Shown piece after piece: positions 43,379 to 50,642 of a stretch of 64,000 nucleotides of DNA. Below the pieces are notes generated by a model that saw nothing but the letters and a program-made list of their open reading frames with translations, was not told the origin of the DNA and searched no databases. Made by a program: the position numbers and the translations under genes. The DNA is from Pseudomonadota bacterium (GTDB lineage: Bacteria > Pseudomonadota > Alphaproteobacteria > SHVZ01). Positions within the stretch are counted from its first letter, which is position 1; the number at the start of each line of letters is the position of its first letter. The stretch covers positions 124,001 to 188,000 of the forward strand of contig JACQAG010000026.1 of assembly GCA_016195085.1 (NCBI GenBank), in the 5' to 3' direction.

Positions 43379-44944
43379 TCAGCCTCGACGGCGACGTCGC
43401 TTGGCCGTCGGCGCCCGCTTGGAAGCCGGAGCCAGCAGCCTGCGGAAATCTGCATGGAGCTGCTTCAAGGACGGCTCATGCACATACATCATGTGCCCGG
43501 CCTCGTAATAGGCCATGGCGACGCGCTCGCGGTCGATGCCGCTGCCGGCTATGGTGTTCTCGACGGCGAAGAACGGTGTCGCGAGATCGTAGAGGCCGTT
43601 CGCCATCAGCACCCGAAGCGCCGGGATTTCCCGCTGCAGGCGTCCCAGCTCCGGCGCCAGGTTGACGTAGCCAGGCCAGCGCGGCGCCTTGTCATCCTTG
43701 GTGCCGTACCAATCCCACTTCTTCAGCGCCTCCATGTTGAAGGAGACATAGGGCTTGTCGATGGCGATCTCGAGCCCACGGGTTAGATAGTCGTTGACCG
43801 CGCTGGTATAGGCGCCGTCGATGGCGTAGCCCGATGGATCGGCGTCGGGCAGCTCGCCGACATTGTCATAGTCGCGGCCGCGATAGCGCGCATCCAGCCG
43901 ACCGACGGTGACACCGTCCTCGCGCAAAAGCTCCTTGCGGAAGCGGCTGGCATCGATGCGCAGATTGGTGCCCTCGAGCCAGCGCTCGGAGAGGCCGGTT
44001 ATCTCCGCCAGGCGCCGCGCCAGGCGTCGGCGGCGCGTCGGATCGAGGCGGCTGCCTTGGAGGAGCGCCGGTGCGTAATCCTCGATGGCGAATTGCCGCA
44101 CCCCGTCCAGGAACTCCTTACGGCTCTTGCCGTCGAGCTTGATGCGACGGTGGTAGAGCGCGGTCGCCGCATATGTGGGAAGGAAGCTCACATCGGGCAG
44201 GAGATTGCCCTTCTCGAAGCGCGCAGTGTGGAAATCGATGATGACGGAGATGAGCGCCAGCCCGTTCATCGGCACGCCGGAGAGGCCGGACTGCAGCTTG
44301 CCGGCGACCGCAATCGCGCGGGTGGTGCCGTAGCTCTCGCCCGCGAGATAGCGGGGCGAGGCCCAGCGCTTGTGTTGCGTGAGCCAGAGCTTGATGAACT
44401 CCGCGATCGCGATTGCGTCGGACTCGAGGCCCCAGAACTCCTCGACCTTGGCCTCGCCCAGGGCCTGGCTGTAGCCGGTGCCGACCGGGTCGATGAAGAC
44501 GAGGTCGGTGGCATCGAGGGCTGAGAGCGTGTTGTCGACCACCGGATAAGGTGCGGTGCCGGCGGCGGTGGCGTCGTCGGGGACCACGATCCGCTTCGGC
44601 CCGAAGCAGCCCATATGCAGCCAGAGCGAGGCCGAGCCGGGACCGCCGTTGAAGACGAAGGTGACGGGGCGCCGCGCCGGATCGCGCTCGCCCTCCTTCA
44701 CATAGGAGAAGGAGAAGATGGCGGCACGCGGCTTGCTCGCCGCATCTTTCAAATAGATGTCGCCGGCGGTGACCGTGTAGGCGATCCGGCGGCCGCCGAA
44801 ATTCCCTTCATGCTTGCTCATGAAGCGCCGCGGCTCGGGAATCGGCGCCGGGGTCTGGGCGGGCTTCGGCGCCTCCGCACCTGGTTGCGGGTCGGCGCCG
44901 AGCGTGCCCAGGCCGAGAGCGAGTGTTTCAGGCGGAACGAGCAT
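43379..44944 (-). CDS. Serine carboxypeptidase-like peptidase (family S10)
   Basis: 521 aa alpha/beta hydrolase. The catalytic Ser is in GESYG, Asp in NGLYDLATPF and His in YEAGHMMYVHE; oxyanion region VFNGGPGSASLWLHMG. No convincing signal peptide is visible from ATG 44944 (MLVPPETLALGLGTLG), although homologues are often periplasmic; the upstream frame does not add one. It removes C-terminal residues from peptides. It converges with vapC at its 3' end (11 bp apart). A Pro-rich stretch of about 20 residues follows the N-terminus. Confidence 0.87.
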   Translation of the reverse strand: MLVPPETLALGLGTLGADPQPGAEAPKPAQTPAPIPEPRRFMSKHEGNFGGRRIAYTVTAGDIYLKDAASKPRAAIFSFSYVKEGERDPARRPVTFVFNGGPGSASLWLHMGCFGPKRIVVPDDATAAGTAPYPVVDNTLSALDATDLVFIDPVGTGYSQALGEAKVEEFWGLESDAIAIAEFIKLWLTQHKRWASPRYLAGESYGTTRAIAVAGKLQSGLSGVPMNGLALISVIIDFHTARFEKGNLLPDVSFLPTYAATALYHRRIKLDGKSRKEFLDGVRQFAIEDYAPALLQGSRLDPTRRRRLARRLAEITGLSERWLEGTNLRIDASRFRKELLREDGVTVGRLDARYRGRDYDNVGELPDADPSGYAIDGAYTSAVNDYLTRGLEIAIDKPYVSFNMEALKKWDWYGTKDDKAPRWPGYVNLAPELGRLQREIPALRVLMANGLYDLATPFFAVENTIAGSGIDRERVAMAYYEAGHMMYVHEPSLKQLHADFRRLLAPASKRAPTAKRRRRRG

Positions 44945-45041
44945 GGGGAGGTTCCTTGGGGAAGGGCGGGCGTTTGAGGTGAATGCGGTTCTGAGGTTCG
45001 GCGAGCGACTGCGTGGAAGCTCGCAGCGGGTCGCGAGCACA

Positions 45042-45860
45042 TCAGAAGTTCATGATGCGCGCAATCTCGTCGACCAGCGGTGACCGTCCGAAGATCGCGG
45101 CATAGCTGCCGGGTTTGACCTCGGACTTGCGGGTAAGGCATTTGCCTCCGGCTTCCTCGATGAGGACTTCGGTTGCCGCGATATCCCAGCGATTGAGGTA
45201 GGGTTCGATGGCCGCGTCCAAGGCTCCGCGGGTAACCATCGCATGTGTCCAGCAGTCGGCGTAGCCTCGGAGATGATCGATCCTCGGCCGCAGGCGCAGA
45301 TAGGCCTCTTCGAGACCGGCAATGCGAAACCCCGCCGCGTCTGGCGCCGATACGATGCTGTCGCGCAACTCCCGGTCCTCGGCGATGCGGAGAGGCGTTC
45401 CGTTGCAGGTGGCGCCTAATCCCCGCGCCGCGGCGTAGGTCTCGGCGAATGCTGGGAGATGGATGACACCGACGAGTGTCCTTTCATCCTTGGTGTCCTC
45501 GAAGGCGATGAGCGTTCCGAACATCGGAATTCCGCGAACATAGCTCAAGGTTCCGTCGATAGGGTCGATCAGCCAACGGTATCGCGACCCGCTCGTGGAT
45601 CCGCCGAGCTCTTCGCCAAGGATCGGCCAGTCCTCTGGTTGCTCGGCGCGCAAGAATCGGCGGATCCGCTCTTCGGCCTGGCGATCAATCTCCGTCACCG
45701 GCGAGCCGTCTGCCTTGCGATCGGAGGTGAGCCAGCTCTTTCGGAACGCGCTGAGGATGAGATCGGAAGTCGACTGGGCGGCCGCGGTCGCAATCTCGAG
45801 GAGGCGAGGGAGATGGTCGGGAGGCAATGGGACTCCTGTAATCTCGGCAAACGCTAGCAT
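45042..45860 (-). CDS. Inositol-monophosphatase-family phosphatase (possible histidinol-phosphatase)
   Basis: 272 aa, Mg2+/Li+-sensitive phosphatase fold. Metal ligands are visible: GEELGG, WLIDPIDGTLSYVRGIP and RWDIAATEVLIEEAGG. Members include inositol-1-phosphatase, histidinol-phosphatase HisN and CysQ. The short length and LIDPIDGT-S pattern suit HisN, but the substrate cannot be fixed. It lies 97 bp upstream of the carboxypeptidase on the same strand. Confidence 0.82.
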   Translation of the reverse strand: MLAFAEITGVPLPPDHLPRLLEIATAAAQSTSDLILSAFRKSWLTSDRKADGSPVTEIDRQAEERIRRFLRAEQPEDWPILGEELGGSTSGSRYRWLIDPIDGTLSYVRGIPMFGTLIAFEDTKDERTLVGVIHLPAFAETYAAARGLGATCNGTPLRIAEDRELRDSIVSAPDAAGFRIAGLEEAYLRLRPRIDHLRGYADCWTHAMVTRGALDAAIEPYLNRWDIAATEVLIEEAGGKCLTRKSEVKPGSYAAIFGRSPLVDEIARIMNF

Positions 45861-45945
45861 AGGAGAACGAGCGTCGTTAGCCTGCCAACGGAACCGGCTT
45901 GTGGAGAGATCACGTCAACCGGGAATTTGGGAAGAGGAGCAAACA

Positions 45946-46557
45946 ATGGGTTTGGAAGCGCTCGTCGCATTCGGTGCGGTCTTGGCGGTCGCTTGCGCGG
46001 CGCCGGGGCCGACCATCGCCGCCCTCGTCGCGCGGGTGTTGGGGCGCGGCACCGCCGGTGCCGCTTCCTTCTGCGCCGGGCTGTTGTTCAGCGACATCGT
46101 CTGGCTCACCGGTGCGGTGCTGGGATTGGCGGTGCTGATGGAGACCGTCCATCCGCTGTTCGTGGCGATCAAATACGCGGGTGCTGCCTATCTTCTCTAT
46201 CTGGCGTGGAAGCTGTGGAGCGCGCCGGCGGCGCCGCTCGCCGCGGCACCGGCGGCGGGCGAGGGCATTCGGCTGTTTTTCGGCGCGATCGCGGTCGGCT
46301 CCGGCAACCCGAAGACGATGCTGTTCTACCTGGCGCTCCTGCCCACCCTGCTGCCTCTCGAGCGGCTCACGGTCGCGGATTATTTCATGCTGGTGGCAAC
46401 CCAATGCGTCGTTTATGGCGCCATCCTCGTCGGCTACGTGATGCTGGCCGTGCGCGCGCGCCGGGCCTTCGCCAGCGCGCGGGCCATGCGCACTGTCAAC
46501 CGGGTGACCGGCACGGTGATGGCGGGTGCTGCCATTGCCGTCGCGACGCGCTCCTGA
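45946..46557 (+). CDS. LysE-family amino-acid exporter
   Basis: 203 aa with six membrane segments. The family block APGPTIAALVARVLGRGTAGAASF near residues 19-42 and IKYAGAAYLLYLAWKLW are the RhtB/LysE pattern; GSGNPKTMLFYLALLP is conserved. A GAAGAGGAG site precedes ATG 45946. It probably exports an amino acid or related metabolite. It appears to be a single-gene unit. Confidence 0.85.
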   Translation: MGLEALVAFGAVLAVACAAPGPTIAALVARVLGRGTAGAASFCAGLLFSDIVWLTGAVLGLAVLMETVHPLFVAIKYAGAAYLLYLAWKLWSAPAAPLAAAPAAGEGIRLFFGAIAVGSGNPKTMLFYLALLPTLLPLERLTVADYFMLVATQCVVYGAILVGYVMLAVRARRAFASARAMRTVNRVTGTVMAGAAIAVATRS

Positions 46558-46594
46558 GGCATCGAACCGGTTCAGCTTGCGGCTGGCATCCAGA

Positions 46595-46618
46595 CATTAT
46601 ATAATTAATGATATAATG
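46595..46618. promoter_or_regulatory. Inverted-repeat operator of the VapBC operon
   Basis: CATTATAT - 8 bp - ATATAATG is a perfect inverted repeat, AT-rich in a GC-rich genome, ending 17 bp before the antitoxin ATG. Its ATATAAT half could also be the -10 box, so the complex would block its own promoter. Confidence 0.65.
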
Positions 46619-46635
46619 ATTAGCGGCGTCTCTCC

Positions 46636-46890
46636 ATGCCTTCCGTCGTTACCATCAATCGTCCTGATGTCGTCTCCCTGATCGAGGAGGCGGCGGACAA
46701 GCTGACCGGAGGCAACAAGACCGAAGCGGTGGCACTCGGCATGCGCCGTCTGTTGGATGCGGAGGCGCGTAGCGGCTCCTTGTTCGGCGCCCATCGGGGA
46801 TCGGTGCGAGTTCGCGCCGGCGTTGATCTCACGGCACCAGTCTTCGAGGGCACGCTCGATGCCGAATCCGGCGCAGAAATCGATCGGTGA
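46636..46890 (+). CDS. vapB: VapB-type antitoxin
   Basis: 84 aa. An N-terminal ribbon-helix-helix-like segment (MPSVVTINRPDVVSLIEEAADKLTGGNKTEAVALGMRRLLDAE) is of the PSK-transcription-factor group that pairs with PIN toxins. The C-terminal half would wrap the toxin. ATG 46636; overlaps the toxin start by four bases (GTGA). Confidence 0.82.
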   Translation: MPSVVTINRPDVVSLIEEAADKLTGGNKTEAVALGMRRLLDAEARSGSLFGAHRGSVRVRAGVDLTAPVFEGTLDAESGAEIDR

Positions 46891-47315
46891 CCACGCCCAT
46901 CTTGCTCGATACCCACATCGCGCTCTGGCTCGATAGCGGCGATGCGCATTTGCGCGGCTCGACGCGCGCGCTCATCGATCGGCATTGGCGTGAGGGCGGG
47001 AGCGTTCTATTGAGCGCGATTTCGGCTTGGGAAATCGCTTTGCTGGTCGACACGGGCCGTGTCGAACTGGATCTCCCGGTCGATGCGTGGGTGAGGCGCT
47101 TCATCGAGCGCCCCGGGGTCGAGGCCGTTCCGCTCGTCCATGAAGCGGCTTCGGCGAGTTACCAGTTGCACCATTTCGATCACCGCGATCCCGCCGATCG
47201 ATTGCTGATCGCAACCGCGATCAGGCTCGGCTGTCCTCTCGTCACCTATGACGAGCGCATCACGCGCTTCGGCAAGCGCCATGGCCAGCAGCACCGGTTT
47301 GCGGTGGCGGCTTGA
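46887..47315 (+). CDS. vapC: PIN-domain toxin (VapC/Sll0205-like)
   Basis: 142 aa. LLDTHIALWLDSGD gives the first acidic residue (Asp8), ISAWEIALL the Glu, and HRDPADRLLIATA the Asp, followed by VTYDERI. This is the Sll0205-type PIN subgroup, distinct from the toxin at 42936. GTG start overlaps the antitoxin stop. Confidence 0.86.
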   Translation: MTTPILLDTHIALWLDSGDAHLRGSTRALIDRHWREGGSVLLSAISAWEIALLVDTGRVELDLPVDAWVRRFIERPGVEAVPLVHEAASASYQLHHFDHRDPADRLLIATAIRLGCPLVTYDERITRFGKRHGQQHRFAVAA

Positions 47316-47343
47316 GCGGCTGAGCCGAGTAGGATGGGATTTG

Positions 47344-47377
47344 ATATACGATTAGAGATATTGTATATACATCGTAT
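47344..47377. promoter_or_regulatory. Nested inverted repeats overlapping the MntA start codon
   Basis: ATACGAT (47346-47352) pairs with ATCGTAT (47371-47377), and ATATAC (47344-47349) pairs with GTATAT (47363-47368). The outer repeat covers the first two bases of the ATG, so bound protein could block transcription and initiation. Confidence 0.55.
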
Positions 47378-47819
47378 GCCTAAGCGCCGCATTCTCGTGC
47401 CGTTCGATCCGGAGCAGCTCGAGCGCATCGAGGCGTTCCGTCGGCGCCATCGCTTGCCGACGCGGGTCGCCGCCATCCGCGCGCTCATCGATGCGGGGGC
47501 TGCCAATCAGGATCCTCTAGCGCGGGCGCTCAGAGCCTTGCAGGCAAGCAAGGCCGAGCTCGAGCGCCGCGGCGTGGCGCGCATTGGCGTGTTCGGTTCG
47601 CTCGCGCGGGGCGAGGCCGACGTTGCGAGCGACGTCGATGTGCTGGTCCTCTTCGCGCCCTCGCGTGTGCCCGACCTCTTCGGCTTCCTGCGCTTGCGTG
47701 ACGACATCGGCGGCATCATCCGCAAGGCAACAGGACGGGAGGCGGAGATCGTCGAGGCCGAGAGCCTGCGTCCGCGTATAAGGAGAGCGGCGGAAGCAGA
47801 CGCCGTCTATGCCTTCTAG
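47376..47819 (+). CDS. mntA: MntA-type nucleotidyltransferase antitoxin with N-terminal ribbon-helix-helix-like domain
   Basis: 147 aa. The nucleotidyltransferase signature GSX10DXD is exact: Gly74, Ser75, then Asp86 and Asp88 in SDVDVLVLF. MntA enzymes AMPylate the partner HepT toxin. Unusually, residues 1 to about 42 (RRILVPFDPEQLERIEAFRRRH) look like a ribbon-helix-helix DNA-binding domain, which would let the antitoxin bind its own promoter. ATG 47376 fits that domain; an earlier in-frame start lies in the operator. It overlaps the HEPN gene by 11 bp. Confidence 0.82.
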   Translation: MPKRRILVPFDPEQLERIEAFRRRHRLPTRVAAIRALIDAGAANQDPLARALRALQASKAELERRGVARIGVFGSLARGEADVASDVDVLVLFAPSRVPDLFGFLRLRDDIGGIIRKATGREAEIVEAESLRPRIRRAAEADAVYAF

Positions 47820-48168
47820 ATCGGCTGGTGAAGGTCGGGCGGCGGCTTGGATCGAAGACATCCTCGACAACATCGGCCTGATCGAGGATTTCCTTGCCGG
47901 TATCACCCATGCTGCGTATCTGTCAGACAAGGAGAAGCAATACGCCGTGCAATTCGCGCTGCTCGCCATCTCCGAGGCGGCCCGCCGGCTCCCAGCGGGG
48001 ATGAAGCAGTGTCACCCCGGGATCCCCTGGCGGCAGGTCGAGGATCTGCGAAACGCCTATACCCACGCCTATCACCGGCTTAACCCGGAGATGGTCTGGC
48101 GCACGGCGCGGGAGAGTCTGGGGCCGCTCAAGAAGGCGATGCGGGCGGAGCTGAAGAGGTCGACCTAG
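47809..48168 (+). CDS. hepT: HepT-type HEPN toxin
   Basis: 119 aa, all-helical. The RX4HXY RNase motif is complete: Arg81, His86 and Tyr88 in LRNAYTHAYHRL. In characterised HepT/MntA pairs the Tyr of this motif is AMPylated by MntA, which silences the RNase. The Arg and His would form the active site of a dimer. A type VII toxin-antitoxin system is therefore likely. Confidence 0.87.
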   Translation: MPSRSAGEGRAAAWIEDILDNIGLIEDFLAGITHAAYLSDKEKQYAVQFALLAISEAARRLPAGMKQCHPGIPWRQVEDLRNAYTHAYHRLNPEMVWRTARESLGPLKKAMRAELKRST

Positions 48169-48200
48169 CTGTGGCACCAGTGTCGATGATCTTGCCCGGC

Positions 48201-48229
48201 TTGACAGCTGTCCCGGCTCGTTCTAGAAC
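48201..48229 (+). promoter_or_regulatory. SOS promoter of imuA-imuB-dnaE2
   Basis: TTGACA (48201-48206), 17 bp, TAGAAC (48224-48229). LexA boxes overlap and follow the -10, so LexA would block initiation until RecA activation. Confidence 0.7.
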
Positions 48230-48256
48230 AAAAGCAGAACAGAACAAATGCTGAAC
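48226..48256 (+). promoter_or_regulatory. Two tandem LexA (SOS) boxes
   Basis: GAAC-N7-GAAC at 48226-48240 (GAACAAAAGCAGAAC) and again at 48242-48256 (GAACAAATGCTGAAC). This is the alphaproteobacterial GTTC-N7-GTTC LexA site read on the other strand. Two exact copies one base apart suggest tight repression. Confidence 0.85.
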
Positions 48257-48260
48257 AGCC

Positions 48261-49037
48261 ATGGCTTTCGCATCACCCTGCCGGGTGCCCAATGAGCAGC
48301 AGCCCGGCTCGCTTGCCACGCTCAAAGCCCGGATGCGGGCCTTGGAGCAGGGCCGAAGCGAAGGGCCCGGCCGGATCCTGAGGCTGGGCGTGGCGGCGAT
48401 CGACCGCCTGCTGCCGGGCGGTGGGCTCGCGGCCACGCGGGTGCATGAGGTGGTGGGTGTATCCGCGCGCGACGGAGCTGCCGCCGCGTTCACCCTGGCG
48501 CTCATCGCCCGGCTCCTCAGCCAGACTCCGGGTCCGGTCCTCTGGTGCGGCCGGTATCTCGATCTCCATGGCCCGGGCCTGGCGGCGTTCGGCATCGATA
48601 CCGCAAGGCTGATCCTGGCGCGCACGCGCGATACGACCGAAACCCTCTGGGCGATGGAGGAGGGGCTGCGCAGCGCCAGGCTCGCGGCCGTGGTCGGCGA
48701 GCTCACGCGGTCCATCGATCTGACGGCGAGCCGCCGGTTGCAGCTTGCCGCCGAGAACGGTGAGACGACCGGGCTCTTGCTGCGGCCGGTCGATGCCGGC
48801 GATGGCACGCCGAGCGCGGTCGAGACCCGCTGGCGGGTGGTTTCGATGTTGGGAGCGCCCGCGACGGAAAACCTCGGCGTCGGCAGAACCGCCTGGCGGC
48901 TCGGCCTGGAGCGCTGCCGCGGCGGCGCTCAGGGGGAATGGATGGTGGAGTTGGACGATGCGACGGGTGATCTCGCTCTGGCTGCCGCGGTTTGCGACCG
49001 ATCGGCTCGGCCGGCGCCATTCCGCCTGGCGGTCTAA
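48261..49037 (+). CDS. imuA: ImuA, accessory protein of SOS mutagenesis
   Basis: 258 aa RecA/SulA-like fold. LRLGVAAIDRLLPGGGLAATRVHEVVG is the opening of the degenerate ATPase core, and GPVLWCGRYLDLHGPGLAAFGID follows. It works with ImuB and DnaE2 in translesion synthesis. It overlaps imuB by 80 bp, and its ATG is 5 bp after the second LexA box. Confidence 0.85.
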   Translation: MAFASPCRVPNEQQPGSLATLKARMRALEQGRSEGPGRILRLGVAAIDRLLPGGGLAATRVHEVVGVSARDGAAAAFTLALIARLLSQTPGPVLWCGRYLDLHGPGLAAFGIDTARLILARTRDTTETLWAMEEGLRSARLAAVVGELTRSIDLTASRRLQLAAENGETTGLLLRPVDAGDGTPSAVETRWRVVSMLGAPATENLGVGRTAWRLGLERCRGGAQGEWMVELDDATGDLALAAAVCDRSARPAPFRLAV

Positions 49038-50631
49038 GGCGCTTGCCACATCCCGGCCGGTGCATGGCCGGCTGACCATCGCCGCCTGCAACCGGCTGGC
49101 GGCGGAGGCCGGTATTGCGCCCGGCCAGAGCGTGGCCGATGCGAGGGCGCTTCTGCCCGAACTCACCCTGGCCGATGCCGATCCGGTAGGCGATACCCGG
49201 GCCTTGGATCAGCTCGCCCTCTGGTGCGGCCGCTATACGCCCTGGACCCAGATCGACCGCCACTCGGCGGCGGGCGGCGAGGGCTGGGGCGGGGATGGCG
49301 GGATCTGGCTCGACGTCACCGGCGCAACGCATCTGTTTGGCGGCGAGGAAGAGCTCATCGCCGATCTGGTGGAGCGGCTGGAGCGGTCCGGTCTGGCCGC
49401 GCGCGCCGCCATGGCCGATACCCCCGGTGCTGCCTGGGCCATGGTGCGCTTCGCCCCGTCTGCGCAAAATCTGATGGCGACACAAAGCCCGGTGGTGCCT
49501 GCAGGCGGCGTCGCCGCGGCGCTGGCCGAGCTGCCGGTCATGGCTTTGCGGCTGCCGGGGGTGATCGTGGATGGGCTCTCCCGCCTCGGCTTGCGCCGGA
49601 TCGGCGAGGTGGAGACGGTGCCGCGGGCTCCCTTGGTCGCCCGCTTCGGCGAGATCCTCGCCCGGCGCTTGGATCAGGCCCTCGGCCGCATGGACGAGCC
49701 GATCTCGCCCAAGCAGCCGGTGCCGCCCTTCCGGGCCCGGATGGGCTTCCCCGAGCCGATCGGGCTTGCCGAGGACATCGCCCGCGGCACGGGACGGCTG
49801 TTGAGCCAGCTTGCCGCCCAGCTCGACCGCGCCCATCAAGGCGGGCGCGCCTTCGAGCTCCTTTGCTACCGCGTCGACGGCGAGGTGCGCCGGCTCACGG
49901 TGCGCACGGGACGGCCGGCGCGCGAGCCCGAGCGCCTGCAGCGGCTCTTCGCTCAGCATTTCGACACGCTCGATCCCGGTCCCGGCATCGAGGTCATGGT
50001 GCTGGCGGTCTCTGTGAGCGAGGCGCTGGAGCCTTCCCAGATCCCACTGCCCACGCTCGCATCCAGCGAGCATCGTCCCCACGAGCCTCGCCCCCACCCC
50101 ATCCCTCCCCCACGCAAGCGCGGGGGAGGGCGTAATGATGCGCCTCGGACTCCCTCCCTCGCGAAAGCGGGGGAGGGATGGGGTGGGGGCACGGTAGCCG
50201 TCGACGATCTCGTCGATCGGCTCGCCGGCCGGCTGGGACTGGACGCGGTCATGCGCCTGGAGCCGCGGGAGAGCCATCTGCCGGAACGGGAATCCTCGCT
50301 CCGTCTCTTTGAAGAGACGCCAGCTCGCGTCGCCTGGCGCCGCGATCGGCCGCGCCCGGTGCGCCTACTGGCTCGCCCCGAGCCGGTGGAGGCGGTGGCC
50401 CTGGTGCCCGACCATCCGCCGGTGCTGTTCCGCTGGCGCGGCATCACCCACCGCATCGCCCGTGCCGATGGGCCGGAGCGCATCGCCGCCGAATGGTGGC
50501 GGGAGGATCGGCCGACCCGCGATTATTTCCGGGTCGAGGACGAAGCCGGACGCCGCTTCTGGCTCTACCGCGACGGCCTGTTCGGCGAGCCCGCCACCCC
50601 GCGCTGGTTCCTGCACGGGCTGTTTGCCTGA
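48958..50631 (+). CDS. imuB: ImuB, catalytically inactive Y-family polymerase of the SOS mutasome
   Basis: 557 aa from ATG 48958 (MRRVISLWLPRFATDR). It has the Y-family fold with ...WLDVTGATHLFGGEEEL and a C-terminal extension. ImuB proteins lack the catalytic acids of true Y polymerases and instead bind the beta clamp and DnaE2. A 101-bp palindromic repeat (50090-50190) is embedded in frame and adds residues about 377-412, rich in Pro, Arg and Gly. DnaE2 begins 11 bp downstream. Confidence 0.86.
   Translation: MRRVISLWLPRFATDRLGRRHSAWRSKALATSRPVHGRLTIAACNRLAAEAGIAPGQSVADARALLPELTLADADPVGDTRALDQLALWCGRYTPWTQIDRHSAAGGEGWGGDGGIWLDVTGATHLFGGEEELIADLVERLERSGLAARAAMADTPGAAWAMVRFAPSAQNLMATQSPVVPAGGVAAALAELPVMALRLPGVIVDGLSRLGLRRIGEVETVPRAPLVARFGEILARRLDQALGRMDEPISPKQPVPPFRARMGFPEPIGLAEDIARGTGRLLSQLAAQLDRAHQGGRAFELLCYRVDGEVRRLTVRTGRPAREPERLQRLFAQHFDTLDPGPGIEVMVLAVSVSEALEPSQIPLPTLASSEHRPHEPRPHPIPPPRKRGGGRNDAPRTPSLAKAGEGWGGGTVAVDDLVDRLAGRLGLDAVMRLEPRESHLPERESSLRLFEETPARVAWRRDRPRPVRLLARPEPVEAVALVPDHPPVLFRWRGITHRIARADGPERIAAEWWREDRPTRDYFRVEDEAGRRFWLYRDGLFGEPATPRWFLHGLFA
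50090..50190. repeat. Palindromic repeat element inside the imuB coding sequence
   Basis: Perfect 22-bp arms (50090-50111 and 50169-50190) start GCCCCCACCCC and end GGGGTGGGGGC, with an inner hairpin. The same family lies between genes at 29104-29206. The reading frame stays open through it. Confidence 0.85.
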
Positions 50632-50642
50632 GCCGCCCTGTC

